The notes below the pieces were generated by a model, which saw only the letters and a list, made by a program, of their open reading frames with translations, ran no database searches and was not told where the DNA came from. The position numbers and the translations under genes are program-made. Shown piece after piece: positions 38,256 to 48,382 of a stretch of 64,000 nucleotides of DNA (positions are counted from its first letter, which is position 1; each line of letters opens with the position of its first letter). The DNA comes from Alcanivorax sp. (GTDB lineage: Bacteria; Pseudomonadota; Gammaproteobacteria; Pseudomonadales; Alcanivoracaceae). The stretch is from contig NZ_NVWY01000003.1 of the NCBI RefSeq assembly GCF_002733835.1, positions 81,558 to 145,557 on the forward strand, read 5' to 3'.

Positions 38256-38903
38256 CTAACCGGAACAATTATCGTATTCGTCCGTTTCCAGGCTGCGCAG
38301 CTCACCATTGTTTTGAATCTGGATATCCAGATCCCGCAGATGGCCATCACCGATACCGTAAATCCAGCCGTGAATGGTCAGTTCCTGATCACGGCGCCAG
38401 GCTTCCTGCACCACCGTGGTATTGGACACATTGATAACTTGTCGGGCCACATTCAGCTCGCACATCTTGTCCAGGCGCGCCTGGTCATCCGGCAGCTCGG
38501 CCAGGTTCTTGCGATTGCGCAGGTACAGTTCCCGCACTTGGCGAAGCCAGTTGTCGATCAAACCATGGGGCTCATCTTCCATGGAGGCTTTCACCCCGCC
38601 ACAACCGTAATGGCCCACCACCATGATGTGCTTCACCTTCAAAACATCCACGGCGAATTGCAGTACCGACAGCAGATTCAGGTCGGTGTGGTTGACCAGG
38701 TTAGCCACATTGCGATGAACAAACAGCTCACCGGGCATCATGCCCACCACTTCATTAGCCGGCACCCGGGAATCGGCACAACCGATCCACAGATATTCCG
38801 GGTTCTGCTGTTCACCCAGCGCCTTGAAGAAGCCGGGGTGGCGCTCTTCGATTTCGTGGCGCCATTTTTCATTGTTGGAAAACAGTTCAGGTAGGGATTT
38901 CAT
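38256..38903 (-). CDS. can: Beta-carbonic anhydrase
   Basis: 215-residue Can-type carbonic anhydrase interconverting CO2 and bicarbonate in the cytoplasm. Zinc ligands are Cys and Asp in IGCADSRVPANEV and His and Cys in VVGHYGCGGVKAS. The length and the LWIGCADSRVPANEVVG wording are family-typical. ATG 38903 (MKSLPELFSNNEKW) is preferred since GAGAG lies ~8 bases upstream; a frame start at 38918 lacks a site. Confidence 0.96.
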   Translation of the reverse strand: MKSLPELFSNNEKWRHEIEERHPGFFKALGEQQNPEYLWIGCADSRVPANEVVGMMPGELFVHRNVANLVNHTDLNLLSVLQFAVDVLKVKHIMVVGHYGCGGVKASMEDEPHGLIDNWLRQVRELYLRNRKNLAELPDDQARLDKMCELNVARQVINVSNTTVVQEAWRRDQELTIHGWIYGIGDGHLRDLDIQIQNNGELRSLETDEYDNCSG

Positions 38904-38973
38904 GGTCTCTCGCTTCATTTACGCATTTATGCATTCACGCAGCTTGCAACTCACTTGCACGCTAACCACCGGT

Positions 38974-39987
38974 CTAACCACCGGTCATATTCATAAATCG
39001 GACCAATTGCTCACCCGGATCCAGGCTGAAATCGTGGCGCTCGGGCTTGATGGCCATGGCATCCACAATGGCTTCGCGAAGGGGGGTATCGTCATCCGGG
39101 TAGGCGCGCAGCACCGCGCGCAGATCCACGCTGTGCTCATGGCCCAGGCACAAAAGCATACGCCCCTCGGCGGTGATCCGCACCCGATTACACAAATGGC
39201 AAAAGTTTTGTGAGTGGGGGGAAATAAAGCCAATGCGGCTGCCACTGCCCGGCACCTGCCAATAACGCGCTGGCCCCCCGGTTTTTTCCACCAGCGGCAC
39301 CAACGTAAGCCGTTCCGACAGCTGTTCGCGCAGTTCTGCCGAGGACACGAACGCCAATTCCCGGTCGTGTTCACTGATTGTCCCGAGGGGCATTTCCTCG
39401 ATAAACGCGATATCCAGCCCCCGCTCCAGAGCAAAATCCACCAGCGCCGGCACTTCATCCTGGTTACGGCCGCGCATGATCACACTGTTGAGCTTGATCC
39501 GCTCAAAGCCGGCGGCCCGTGCCGCATCGATACCGGCAATCACCTGCTGCAGATCGCCGGTTCGGGTCAATGCACGGAAACGTGCCGGGTCCAGGGAATC
39601 CAGGCTGATATTGAGCCGCGTCACTCCGGCGGCTTTCAGCGTCTGCGCGTGACGGGGCAAGCCGGCGCCATTGGTGGTCATATTCAGTTCACACAGCCCA
39701 CCAATGGCACCAATATCGCGCACCAACCGCGCCACATCCCGGCGCACCAGCGGCTCTCCACCGGTCAGGCGAATACGCTTTACCCCAAGCTGCACCAGCA
39801 CCCGTGCCAACCTGCCCATCTCTTCCAGGGTCAGTACCTGAGCGCGGGGAACAAAGGTCATATCCTCCGCCATGCAGTACACACAGCGGAAATCACAGCG
39901 GTCCGTCACCGACAAGCGCACGTAATCAATCGTGCGCCCGAATCGGTCCTGCAGTACCGGCTTATCAGTGTAAACATCAGGCTTCAT
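38974..39987 (-). CDS. moaA: GTP 3',8-cyclase MoaA
   Basis: 337-residue radical-SAM enzyme for the first step of molybdopterin synthesis. The N-terminal 4Fe-4S site CDFRCVYC (CxxxCxxC), the [11 protein letters not shown] motif, the C-terminal cluster [20 protein letters not shown] and the terminal Gly-Gly (MTGG) are all present. The other visible Mo-cofactor genes (moeA, moaB) sit 20 kb away, so this copy is expressed alone. The ribosome site is weak. Confidence 0.96.
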   Translation of the reverse strand: MKPDVYTDKPVLQDRFGRTIDYVRLSVTDRCDFRCVYCMAEDMTFVPRAQVLTLEEMGRLARVLVQLGVKRIRLTGGEPLVRRDVARLVRDIGAIGGLCELNMTTNGAGLPRHAQTLKAAGVTRLNISLDSLDPARFRALTRTGDLQQVIAGIDAARAAGFERIKLNSVIMRGRNQDEVPALVDFALERGLDIAFIEEMPLGTISEHDRELAFVSSAELREQLSERLTLVPLVEKTGGPARYWQVPGSGSRIGFISPHSQNFCHLCNRVRITAEGRMLLCLGHEHSVDLRAVLRAYPDDDTPLREAIVDAMAIKPERHDFSLDPGEQLVRFMNMTGG

Positions 39988-40191
39988 GCCGGTACTGTAG
40001 CAAATGCAGGGCCAACCCGGAGAATCGGCGCCCCCTTACGCCTGTCGGGCCAGCCCGGCTCCAGTTGGTCAGGCCCTTGCCGGTCTTGTTAGAATGGCCG
40101 CCGACCTGAATACAGGGCGCGGTCAGGACATGAAAAACGTCATGACCGCCACGCCTCTTATTCCGAATTCATCTACCCCTAAAGGGTTTCC

Positions 40192-40680
40192 ATGCAAATT
40201 TCTGAAAATGCCGTAGTGTCCATCCACTACACCCTGACCAACAACGCCGGTGAAACCATCGATTCTTCCGTCGAGCGTGGCGAGCCCCTGGCGTACCTGC
40301 ACGGCGCCGGCAACATCATTCCGGGCCTGGAAAACGCTCTGGTCGGCAAGGCCGCGGGCGACAAGCTGGACGTCACCGTGACTCCGGAAGAAGGCTACGG
40401 CGAGCGTCACGAGCAGCTGATTCAGCAAGTGCCGAAAACCGCGTTTGAAGGCAACGAAGACAACCTGCAACCGGGCATGCAGTTCCAGGCGCAGACCGAA
40501 GCCGGCCAGCGCATCTTCACCATCACTGCCGTTGAAGGCGATGAAGTGACCGTCGATGGCAACCACCCGCTGGCAGGTGAAACCCTGAACTTCGCCGTGG
40601 AAGTGACCGACGTACGCGAAGCGTCCGACGAAGAAAAAGAGCACGGCCACGTACATGGCCCGGAAGGTCACGATCACTGA
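40192..40680 (+). CDS. slyD: FKBP-type peptidyl-prolyl isomerase SlyD
   Basis: 162-residue SlyD. The FKBP domain surrounds the IF domain (residues ~70-125; EEGYGERHEQLIQQVPKTAFEG). The C-terminal tail (HGHVHGPEGHDH) is a short version of the long His/Cys metal-binding tail of the E. coli protein. It assists folding and delivers nickel or other metals in relatives. A good site precedes ATG 40192 and a clear terminator follows. Confidence 0.94.
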   Translation: MQISENAVVSIHYTLTNNAGETIDSSVERGEPLAYLHGAGNIIPGLENALVGKAAGDKLDVTVTPEEGYGERHEQLIQQVPKTAFEGNEDNLQPGMQFQAQTEAGQRIFTITAVEGDEVTVDGNHPLAGETLNFAVEVTDVREASDEEKEHGHVHGPEGHDH

Positions 40681-40699
40681 TCGCTGACAGCTCGCATAG

Positions 40700-40723
40700 A
40701 AGGCTCCTTCGGGAGCCTTTTTT
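40700..40723 (+). terminator. slyD terminator
   Basis: AAGGCTCC, loop TTC, GGGAGCCTTTTTTT: an intrinsic terminator 20 bases after the slyD stop codon. Confidence 0.92.
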
Positions 40724-40885
40724 GTGCCGCTCCGCGGCTGCAACAGGTTCCACTCAACCCCCCTCACGCCTGCGAGCATAAAGATGCCCTCGTCATGGAA
40801 AGGCTGACTTCGGCGTACCCTCTACCCTCCTATACCAGCCTTTCTTGGTATATCCTTGGGCCTTCGTTTCCATCCGAATAGTCGT

Positions 40886-41677
40886 ATGACCCACCCCGGC
40901 CCCATTGGCATTTTTGATTCCGGCATCGGCGGCTTGTCTATCGCCCGCCGTATTCGTGAGCTGTTGCCCAACGAAAACCTGCTCTACGTGGCGGACTCCA
41001 TCCACGCGCCCTACGGGGAAAAGTCCGAGCACTACATTCGGCAACGAGCGGACGCGGTTACCCAGTTTCTCATGGAAAACCAGGCAAAAGCCATCGTGGT
41101 CGCCTGTAATACCGCCACGGTCTCTGCTATCCGGCAGCTGCGGGCCGATTACACCTTGCCCATCATCGGCGTCGAGCCAGGTATCAAACCCGCCGCCCTG
41201 CAAAGTAAAAGTGGGGTTATTGGCGTACTGGCCACCAGCCAGACACTGAAGAGTGAATCGTTCAACAACCTGAGCCGGCTGTTCTCGGAAAACGTACGCG
41301 TGGAAATCCAGCCCTGCCCCGGACTGGTTGAACAGATCGAAGCGCTGGCGCTGGACAGCGAAGCGACCCAAACCCTGGTCGCCCGCTATGTACAGCCACT
41401 GATCCAGAAAGGGGCGGATCATATCGTCCTGGGCTGCACCCACTATGCGTTTCTGGCGCCGCTGATTCGCCGGGCAGCGGGTGCCCACGTGGAAGTAGTC
41501 AATACCGATATGGCAGTCGCCCGCGAAACCGTGCGGCGACTGCAGATGCACAATTTGCTATCCGATAGCCCACAAGCAGGCAGCGCCACGTTCTGGAGCA
41601 GCGCCGAACCGTCCCTGGCTCACCGGCAGCTCTCTGAACTCTGGGGCGAACGAGTCACCGTCCACCCCATGCGCTAG
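40886..41677 (+). CDS. murI: Glutamate racemase
   Basis: 263-residue MurI, supplying D-glutamate for peptidoglycan. The N-terminal IGIFDSGIGGLSIARRIRELLP and both catalytic cysteines (VACNTATVSA and LGCTHYAF) are present, with IGVEPGIKPAAL between. ATG 40886 is the family-like start (MTHPGPIGIFDSG), though its ribosome site is weak; an in-frame alternative lies at 40856. Confidence 0.95.
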   Translation: MTHPGPIGIFDSGIGGLSIARRIRELLPNENLLYVADSIHAPYGEKSEHYIRQRADAVTQFLMENQAKAIVVACNTATVSAIRQLRADYTLPIIGVEPGIKPAALQSKSGVIGVLATSQTLKSESFNNLSRLFSENVRVEIQPCPGLVEQIEALALDSEATQTLVARYVQPLIQKGADHIVLGCTHYAFLAPLIRRAAGAHVEVVNTDMAVARETVRRLQMHNLLSDSPQAGSATFWSSAEPSLAHRQLSELWGERVTVHPMR

Positions 41678-41693
41678 GGCGCCTCAAACAACG

Positions 41694-42875
41694 TCAGGAA
41701 TCGACGGCAAGCACCTTGTTCTGGGTGGTGAAGTGCTTCCGGTATTCCACCATTTCCTCTACTGACACCGGCAGGTAGCAACGGAACAGGGCATTCCAGT
41801 TTTCCTTCACCTGGATGTTGTTTTTTACACCCTCTGCGCCATTGAAGTTGAGAGTGACAGAACCGTCGGCATTTTTCTTCGCCTTGTTACTGTTGGTATT
41901 GAAAGGCTCTGTCACCACCCAGCCTTTTTCATCGTAGATGGTGATCGACCAGTAACCCGAGTCCTCGTAACGCAAATTGGGCGGCATGAAGGTCACGCTG
42001 CTGGGCTCACCATTCTTTGCCGCTTCATCACCGGGCAGTACCACAAAGTAGTAGGCATGCTTGGCGGGAAGCCCCGCCCAACCGGCCAGATTGATCATCT
42101 GGTACTGTGGCGTCTTGATATCCTTGATGTCATCAATAAAGCCTTCCTCGATAACCCCTTCCGTGACCGCCCGGGTGATCAGCTCCCCGCGCAGCTTGTT
42201 GAAGGAATCCACATCGTATTTCACTTCCGAGACATACGGCTTCGCTGAACCGGCTTTTACCGTTACGGCATCCTGTCGCTGACGCATTTCCTCCATCCCC
42301 TTTTCGTCATAGCTACGCGGCTGGGTGCGCATGAAAAGGTAGACATGATCACCGTAGGACACATCACTCTTGTCCAGCGTCAGGGTATCCCCCGGATAGG
42401 CCACGCCAATGGTCACGGAGTTCTCATCCAGTACCTGAACCAACTGCAGAAGGTCATAGTCCGGGATCGTAATGGTCAGCCCATCAGAGATATCAAACAC
42501 CCCATAGGAATAAATGGCGTCAAAGTTGGAGCGGATCACCGTCTGGTTGTCCAGATCAATCCCCTCGCGCTCATGGCGGAAGGTATTCGGGCCGCTCTGT
42601 ATGGTTTCTGCTGCGAGGTATTTTGCCGTTTCAGCACGCACCACGTTGTCCATGGTGGCCACTTCACCTCCCTCGGATACGAAGGCCGGACTACTGGGTA
42701 ACGCTATGCCATTCTTGCCCACTCCAGTATCCGTCTCTACTGCACCTTCAGTCTTTATTTCCCCCGAAGATGATGCCGCTTTCTCTCCAGCGGCTTCTTC
42801 TGTCTTGTCATTACAACCGCTCATCCATAACGCCAGCACAACCGCAGCCATGCTTGAGATCACTTTCTTTCCCAT
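41694..42875 (-). CDS. DUF1254/DUF1214 lipoprotein
   Basis: 393-residue putative lipoprotein. The signal VISSMAAVVLALWMSGC ends in a lipobox. An acidic Ser/Thr-rich linker follows, then a DUF1254-like half (VIRSNFDAIYSYGVFDIS) and a DUF1214-like half (YWSITIYDEKGWVVTEPFNTNSN, KENWNALFRCYLPV). The function is unknown; relatives occur in marine and hydrocarbon-degrading bacteria. ATG 42875 follows GGAG. It is the last gene of a likely three-gene unit with the paralogue and porin-like gene upstream. Confidence 0.8.
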   Translation of the reverse strand: MGKKVISSMAAVVLALWMSGCNDKTEEAAGEKAASSSGEIKTEGAVETDTGVGKNGIALPSSPAFVSEGGEVATMDNVVRAETAKYLAAETIQSGPNTFRHEREGIDLDNQTVIRSNFDAIYSYGVFDISDGLTITIPDYDLLQLVQVLDENSVTIGVAYPGDTLTLDKSDVSYGDHVYLFMRTQPRSYDEKGMEEMRQRQDAVTVKAGSAKPYVSEVKYDVDSFNKLRGELITRAVTEGVIEEGFIDDIKDIKTPQYQMINLAGWAGLPAKHAYYFVVLPGDEAAKNGEPSSVTFMPPNLRYEDSGYWSITIYDEKGWVVTEPFNTNSNKAKKNADGSVTLNFNGAEGVKNNIQVKENWNALFRCYLPVSVEEMVEYRKHFTTQNKVLAVDS

Positions 42876-42937
42876 GGTGCTACTCCACAACTAGATAATG
42901 CCCGGCCAGCCATCAACTGGCCGGGCAGACAGGTATG

Positions 42938-44521
42938 TCAGTCTACCTTCACGAAATCGCCCGGCTTGTATTCACGATTAAAGAAGGCTTCCGTGGGGCC
43001 ATACCAGCGAATGATGGCAAACCAGCCTTTACCAGGGACTGTCTTGAGCCAGTTCTTGCTATCAGCTGGTTTTTCAGGGCCGACGTGGAAAGTAATTGAG
43101 CCATCATCGTTGTACTCCAGGTCATTCATGGAGTTCAGCGACGGATAAACCTGGCCTTCTGCATCCACCCCCGATGCGGTTTCTGCATCATAGAGTGTCA
43201 GCGACCAGAACAGGTTTGCCGGAGCATCCGCAGGGAGATCAATGGTGTAGGTATTTTCCCCCATCAGGTAATTGCCCTCGCTATCCTTGTAGGCATTGCC
43301 ATATTTCGCGCCCAGCCCCGGAATCGATGACATCATGCCGCTGCTCATGGAGTAGTGGTTGATGAACATATGGGCCTTGGCATCCACATCGGTATAACCG
43401 GTTTCCCGGTTGCGATACTCTTCATCCAGCAGGGTATGCCAGAAATCATCCTGGTGTGTCTTGGCGTGTGCTACCCACTGGCGATCGTCCCACCACAGGG
43501 CATCTTTTTCCTGGTCAAAGTTGGCGGCAATGTTCTTGGCCATTTTCCAGGCGGTCATCGCTGCCTTGTCCAGCAACTCGCGCTGCTCGGCAGAGGGCGA
43601 GAACGACTCGCCCTTGCTGATACCCAGCTCCGCCAACACCCCATGCATATAGGGATCGACCTGGTCCAGTTGCTCGCTCTGGATCAAGCGGTCCAGCATG
43701 TCAAAATAACTGGCATCATGGGCAAACAAGGCATTGGAGGGCACATCCGAGGCACGGGCAAAACTCATGGCCTTACGCTCGCCCTCCAGGGGATAGATGC
43801 TGATACCCTCAACGGCATCAACGCCGGGTTGCAGGTCATCCACGGATGAGAAAAAGCCCCGCAGGAAAATGAAGACGCCGTTGGTCTTGCTGGTATAAAC
43901 AAAGTACTTGTCGCGATCGATTTTCCCGTCGTAGTCCTCAGGCACAATCAGGTATTTTCCGCCTTTCCCCTTGTCCGGGCCGGGAATGCCGATATCGCCC
44001 AGAAACTGCCTGTCACCCATTGTTGGCCCCTCCAGCGGACGGTGCCAGAAATCATCCATCAACCCCTGCAACTTGGGGGGCGCATCAATAACAAGCGGCC
44101 CTGTCTTGCTCAGGTCTGCAAATGTCAGGCCATAAATCACATCGGAATTGGGCGTGGTAATCACGGTATTGGGTTTGAGGCGCTTTTCAAACACGCTCAT
44201 CACGTTGTAACCCTCACCAAACCTTTTCCCCAACCCTTCTTTCATGGCGAACATGTTCACCGCCGGCAACGCCCACAGATAGGCTTGTACCGCTCGCTGG
44301 AAAAACAGTTCGTCATTCAGGGTGCTGGCCGCCTCGTCGGAGGGGTAGCCACCATTGAAAGGCACTTCCGCCAGCATGGAATAATGATCAGGCTGGGCTT
44401 CCTGCTGCGACTCCTCCACCACCGGTGCCGGCTGGGGAGGCGCCTCAGCTGTTGTGTTATGGCTACAAGCCGCCAGGCTGGCCACAACACCAGCGCTGAA
44501 TAACAAGGCCAGATTCTTCAT
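42938..44521 (-). CDS. DUF1254/DUF1214 lipoprotein, long paralogue
   Basis: 527-residue lipoprotein (MKNLALLFSAGVVASLAAC). The N-terminal DUF1254 domain shows QAYLWALPAVNMFAMKEG and TPNSDVIYGLTFADLS; the C-terminal DUF1214 domain shows NLFWSLTLYDAETASGVDAE and FAIIRWYGPTEAFFNREYKPGDFV. The biochemical role is not established. ATG 44521 follows AGAGGA. Together with the shorter paralogue downstream and the barrel protein upstream it suggests an envelope-associated system. Confidence 0.85.
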   Translation of the reverse strand: MKNLALLFSAGVVASLAACSHNTTAEAPPQPAPVVEESQQEAQPDHYSMLAEVPFNGGYPSDEAASTLNDELFFQRAVQAYLWALPAVNMFAMKEGLGKRFGEGYNVMSVFEKRLKPNTVITTPNSDVIYGLTFADLSKTGPLVIDAPPKLQGLMDDFWHRPLEGPTMGDRQFLGDIGIPGPDKGKGGKYLIVPEDYDGKIDRDKYFVYTSKTNGVFIFLRGFFSSVDDLQPGVDAVEGISIYPLEGERKAMSFARASDVPSNALFAHDASYFDMLDRLIQSEQLDQVDPYMHGVLAELGISKGESFSPSAEQRELLDKAAMTAWKMAKNIAANFDQEKDALWWDDRQWVAHAKTHQDDFWHTLLDEEYRNRETGYTDVDAKAHMFINHYSMSSGMMSSIPGLGAKYGNAYKDSEGNYLMGENTYTIDLPADAPANLFWSLTLYDAETASGVDAEGQVYPSLNSMNDLEYNDDGSITFHVGPEKPADSKNWLKTVPGKGWFAIIRWYGPTEAFFNREYKPGDFVKVD

Positions 44522-44581
44522 CACATCCTCTCTTTCGTTGTGCTTGACTGTGTACCAGGCAGATAACGCCCGGGCTTTTCC

Positions 44582-45367
44582 CTAAAGAAACTGCATGTTG
44601 AAACCGAGAAACACCTGCCACTCGGGTTGATTGGGGCCGTCATCCGCCACCGAAAACTGGGGCTCCACGAACAGGTTATAGACGGTCTTCCCTTTCTTGA
44701 TAACCTTGCCCGCCCCAACCCCCAGGGGCACGCTGTAATTGTCGTTTTCGAAGTTGTACACCCAGATCGGCGCGGAACGCAGATAGTTACCCTTGCCAAG
44801 CTGGTAGATGGCAAAAGGCTGGAAGGCCCCCATATTCACGTCAGCACGATCATCATCGCCAGCGAAACTCTCTTGCCAGGTCAGCAGATAGCCATACTGG
44901 AATTTCGGCGAACTGGCATTGAACAGCACATTGGCAAACCCGGCCGACCATTTTTCACTGGCCACTTCTTCCTTACCGGTCGGGGCGGTGATCTGCGGCC
45001 CGATACCAAAACTCACTGCCGGGTTACCGGTATCAATCAAATAGGCAGCAAATGCATTGAGGTCACCGATGCCGGTTTCCTTTTCTCCCCGGGGAGGCGT
45101 GGGGAGGGTGCTGATAGGCAGTGACGCCCGCATGATCCAGTTGGTTTCCCCCACCGAAAACGGCTTGGCAAAGCGAAACCAGGCCTGGTTGGCGCTTTCA
45201 TCCGATTCGGTCAGTTCGCCGATGTAGTAGTCCTGGATATTAAAGGCCGTCATGTTGGCCAGCGGGTTATTGGCCTGGGCCGCCGCATTGCCTGCTTCCT
45301 GGGCGGAAGCCACACCGGCAAGCCCCAGCACCATAGCCGCGCCCAGCACACCCGTTTTTCTCATCAT
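44582..45367 (-). CDS. Outer-membrane transporter-like protein
   Basis: 261-residue exported protein with signal peptide (to ...GVASA) and a barrel-like pattern of alternating strands: [56 protein letters not shown], and the end [12 protein letters not shown]. This resembles the outer-membrane 'meta-pathway/phenol' transporter group, but the substrate is unknown. It heads the minus-strand cluster with the two DUF1254 lipoproteins. Confidence 0.75.
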   Translation of the reverse strand: MMRKTGVLGAAMVLGLAGVASAQEAGNAAAQANNPLANMTAFNIQDYYIGELTESDESANQAWFRFAKPFSVGETNWIMRASLPISTLPTPPRGEKETGIGDLNAFAAYLIDTGNPAVSFGIGPQITAPTGKEEVASEKWSAGFANVLFNASSPKFQYGYLLTWQESFAGDDDRADVNMGAFQPFAIYQLGKGNYLRSAPIWVYNFENDNYSVPLGVGAGKVIKKGKTVYNLFVEPQFSVADDGPNQPEWQVFLGFNMQFL

Positions 45368-45434
45368 GTCCCTTCTCCTTTGGTCCGGGCAGGACTGTCT
45401 CTCGCCTGCCCATGCATGGTTTCACTATCAACGT

Positions 45435-46094
45435 TTACGTGGGCAGACGCCCCGAAAACAACGCCGCACAACCTTCAACACGCACCTGAACCTCATCCAG
45501 CCGCGACTCCAGCGCCTCACACAGGGCCGCCGCACTGTCGTTGCGGTTGGAGAAAATCCCCTTGGCGTTATACAGCGACATCAGCCCTTTGGCCGGCAAA
45601 GAGCGGGGCACACGCCCCTGTAACAGAGTGGCACCAAACACCCGTGCTCCCGGATTCAATAGCGGCAAAAGATGATCCAGCGCCACGGCTTTTCCAGGCA
45701 AGCTGCCAGGCAGACAATGGAACAACAGGTTCATGGCCAGGGAATCAAACCTCGGGCCGTCAAAATCAATGGGAGCCAGTACATTGCGTTGCAGGATCTG
45801 CGGCTGATAACGCGCTATACGTTGCGCACAGCAGGACAGACTATGTGGGTTCAGATCCATCAACACCACCCGCGGCGAGGGCACAGGAAAGCGGACCTTA
45901 TCCAGAAAATATCCGGTACCAACACCCACATCCAGATGATTAGCGCTAATGTTTTCCTGATAATGGACAAGAAGGGAGCGGGATGGGCATTTCCATACCC
46001 AGCGACAGGAAAGGCCGAGAACAGCCTGGTCATAAAGCTTCAGGGAAAATGGCGTGTAGGCAGACTGCCCTGCATGCACCGCGTCCTTGTGCAT
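45435..46094 (-). CDS. Class I SAM-dependent methyltransferase
   Basis: 219-residue methyltransferase-like protein. The SAM motif is HLDVGVGTGYFLDKV (residue ~55), followed by VVLMDLNPHSLSCCAQR and FDSLAMNLLFHCLPG. The SPRVVLMDLNP and SLYNAKGIFSN wording resembles small methyltransferases of unknown substrate. ATG 46094 follows GGAG at good spacing. It is separate from the cobalamin genes upstream; I see no link to corrinoid methylation. Confidence 0.8.
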   Translation of the reverse strand: MHKDAVHAGQSAYTPFSLKLYDQAVLGLSCRWVWKCPSRSLLVHYQENISANHLDVGVGTGYFLDKVRFPVPSPRVVLMDLNPHSLSCCAQRIARYQPQILQRNVLAPIDFDGPRFDSLAMNLLFHCLPGSLPGKAVALDHLLPLLNPGARVFGATLLQGRVPRSLPAKGLMSLYNAKGIFSNRNDSAAALCEALESRLDEVQVRVEGCAALFSGRLPT

Positions 46095-46191
46095 CAATAT
46101 CTCCAGAGGTGAAGTAAGCGAGCACCCGATCCTTGAGCTTTGATTGTTTTAGCACAACCACCAGCAAGGGGAAACGCCAGATTTCACACGC

Positions 46192-47637
46192 CTATTTATT
46201 TGGCGGCTTATTCATCGCTGCAAGCAATCCCGCCATGTCTGCATGCGCATCCAGCATGGCGCACAACCGGTTGAGGTCTCGCTGTCGGTGGCCGTCATAG
46301 TCCACAGCCTCGTGGCTATACAGCCCGGCCCACTGCAAAATCGCTTTGGCAGCGCCAGCATTGTCGAACAGACCATGCAAATAACACCCCATCACCTGAT
46401 CATCCTTACTGATCGCGCCGTCTTCATGGTCACCCAGTTGCAGCATGGGCCGTGACAGGGCCGCTCCCTGACTAACGCCATTATGAATTTCATAGCCGTG
46501 GATAGAGGTGTTCGCAGGTAGAAAAATTCCATCAACGCTACGCAACTGCTTGCCAGCAACCAGACGTGTACTCATGTCCAGCCAGCCCAGCCCCACGCTG
46601 CTGCCCGCATCACTTTCCAGCCCATCCGGATCATCAATCTGTTGGCCCAGCATCTGAAAACCACCGCAAATGCCCAGCACCTTGCCGCCGTAACGCAGGT
46701 GCTTTTCGATCTGCTTGTCCCAACCTTGTTCAAGCAGGAAGGCCAGGTCCGCACGGGTGGCCTTGCTGCCGGGGAGGATCACCAGATCCGCCGCCGGCCA
46801 GGGCTCGCCCATTTTCACAAAACGCAGGTTGACCTGCGGATGCAGGCGCAGAGGATCAAAATCATTGTGGTTGCTCATGCGCGGCAACAGCGGCACCACC
46901 ACATTGAGTGCATCACTTTCGTGTTCGCCCTGCTCATCCACCGCATCTTCCGCATCCAGGGTCAGGCCATGGAGATAGGGCAGCACGCCAAACACGGGTT
47001 TACCGGTGCGATCTTCAAGCCAGTCCAGTCCGCCTTGCAGCAAGGAAAGGTCGCCACGGAAACGGTTGATGACAAACCCCAGGGTGCGTTTCTGTTCGCT
47101 CTCGGAAAGCAAATCCAGCGTACCGGTGAGATGGGCAAAGACACCGCCGCGATCGATATCGGCAACCAGAATCACCGGGCAATCCACCATCTCGGCAAAG
47201 CCCATGTTGGCAATATCATTTTCGCGTAGATTGATCTCAGCCGGACTCCCTGCCCCTTCCACAATAATCACGTCGTAGCGTGCCGATAAATCTTTCCAGG
47301 CCGCCAGCACCGCTTCACTGGCCGTCTTTTTATAAGCGTGATAATCCAGCGCCTGCATATTGCCCAGCACCTTGCCACGAATAATGACCTGCGCGCCCAT
47401 GTCTGTCTGGGGCTTGAGCAACACCGGGTTCATGTCGCTATGCGGTTCAACACCACAGGCCAACGCCTGCAAAGCAGTAGAGCGACCAATCTCCCCGCCG
47501 TCCACTGTCACCGCACTGTTCAATGCCATGTTCTGCGGCTTGAATGGCGCGACTGAATATCCTCGCTTCGCAAACCACCGACACAACGCCGCCACCACCG
47601 TGCTCTTCCCCGCATCGGAGGTACAGCCCTGGACCAT
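46192..47637 (-). CDS. cobQ: Cobyric acid synthase
   Basis: 481-residue glutamine-dependent amidotransferase that amidates adenosylcobyrinate a,c-diamide to cobyric acid. The N-terminal P-loop domain is [22 protein letters not shown], followed by [12 protein letters not shown]. The C-terminal class I glutaminase has [12 protein letters not shown] and [11 protein letters not shown] 47637 gives the family start; the frame continues upstream only through a heptad repeat ([10 protein letters not shown]), which is not conserved, and a TTG at 47640 is the closest alternative. There is no ribosome site. It follows cobO and cobB. Confidence 0.95.
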   Translation of the reverse strand: MVQGCTSDAGKSTVVAALCRWFAKRGYSVAPFKPQNMALNSAVTVDGGEIGRSTALQALACGVEPHSDMNPVLLKPQTDMGAQVIIRGKVLGNMQALDYHAYKKTASEAVLAAWKDLSARYDVIIVEGAGSPAEINLRENDIANMGFAEMVDCPVILVADIDRGGVFAHLTGTLDLLSESEQKRTLGFVINRFRGDLSLLQGGLDWLEDRTGKPVFGVLPYLHGLTLDAEDAVDEQGEHESDALNVVVPLLPRMSNHNDFDPLRLHPQVNLRFVKMGEPWPAADLVILPGSKATRADLAFLLEQGWDKQIEKHLRYGGKVLGICGGFQMLGQQIDDPDGLESDAGSSVGLGWLDMSTRLVAGKQLRSVDGIFLPANTSIHGYEIHNGVSQGAALSRPMLQLGDHEDGAISKDDQVMGCYLHGLFDNAGAAKAILQWAGLYSHEAVDYDGHRQRDLNRLCAMLDAHADMAGLLAAMNKPPNK

Positions 47638-47643
47638 CAATGT

Positions 47644-47775
47644 CAGTGGACAGTTGATAGTGGACAGTTGACAGTTAAAACCCGCTTCACTCCCCGCCTT
47701 CAACACATCACCCTCAGCACCTTCCCATTTTTTTGCCTTTCGCTGTCAACTGCCAACTATCAACTGTCAACTAAA
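47644..47775. repeat. Heptad-period repeat, inverted pair between cobO and cobQ
   Basis: Left block 47644-47678: CAGTGGA, CAGTTGA, TAGTGGA, CAGTTGA, CAGTTAA. Right block 47741-47775: CGCTGTC, AACTGCC, AACTATC, AACTGTC, AACTAAA. About 30 bases pair between the blocks with few mismatches around 62 unique bases. The right block contains the cobO stop codon; the left ends 7 bases from the cobQ ATG. Confidence 0.8.
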
Positions 47776-48382
47776 GTTCCACGCCCTTCTGCGCCCGCAC
47801 CCCCAGATCCTTGAACGCATGCTTCACCACTTTCATTTCTGTCACCGTGTCAGCCAGTTCGATCAGTTCTTGCGGCGCGTAACGGCCGGTGACGATGGCG
47901 TGTTGCATGGCGGGGCGGCTTTGCAGGTCATCGAGGACGGTATCCAGGTCCAGGTAGTCGTAGCGCAGGGCAATGTTCAGTTCATCCAGCAACACCATGT
48001 GGTAGCTGTCGTCCTGCAACATCTTTCTGGCGATCTCCCAGGCCGCCCGGGCCGCGGCCACATCGCGATCGCGATCCTGGGTGTCCCAGGTATAGCCTTC
48101 ACCCATGACGTGGTAATCCACATTGGGCAGGTCGCGAAAAAAGGCTTCTTCACCGGTGCTGAACGCACCTTTGATAAACTGCACCACGCCCACTTTCATG
48201 CCATGCCCCAACGCCCGAGCCACCATCCCGAAGCCAGAGCTACTCTTGCCTTTTCCCGGTCCGGTCAGGACCAGCAGGATGCCCTGATCCTTGTCGGCAT
48301 TGGCGATACGATCGCGCATGATTTCCTGTTTTTTGGCCATGCGCCAGGCATGGCGCTCCGGGGTTTTCGCATCGTCACGCAT
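47771..48382 (-). CDS. cobO: Cob(I)yrinic acid a,c-diamide adenosyltransferase
   Basis: 203-residue CobO/BtuR, transferring the 5'-deoxyadenosyl group of ATP to cob(I)alamin precursors. The P-loop is LVLTGPGKGKSSSGFGM, with VVQFIKGAF and MVLLDELNIALRYDYLD. AGGAGA precedes the ATG, and it overlaps cobB by 8 bases. The last codons lie in a heptad repeat. Confidence 0.96.
   Translation of the reverse strand: MRDDAKTPERHAWRMAKKQEIMRDRIANADKDQGILLVLTGPGKGKSSSGFGMVARALGHGMKVGVVQFIKGAFSTGEEAFFRDLPNVDYHVMGEGYTWDTQDRDRDVAAARAAWEIARKMLQDDSYHMVLLDELNIALRYDYLDLDTVLDDLQSRPAMQHAIVTGRYAPQELIELADTVTEMKVVKHAFKDLGVRAQKGVEL

Noticed and set aside
47638..47706. N-terminal extension of CobQ up to codon 47706
   Set aside because: The added residues are translated heptad repeat and do not match the family start.
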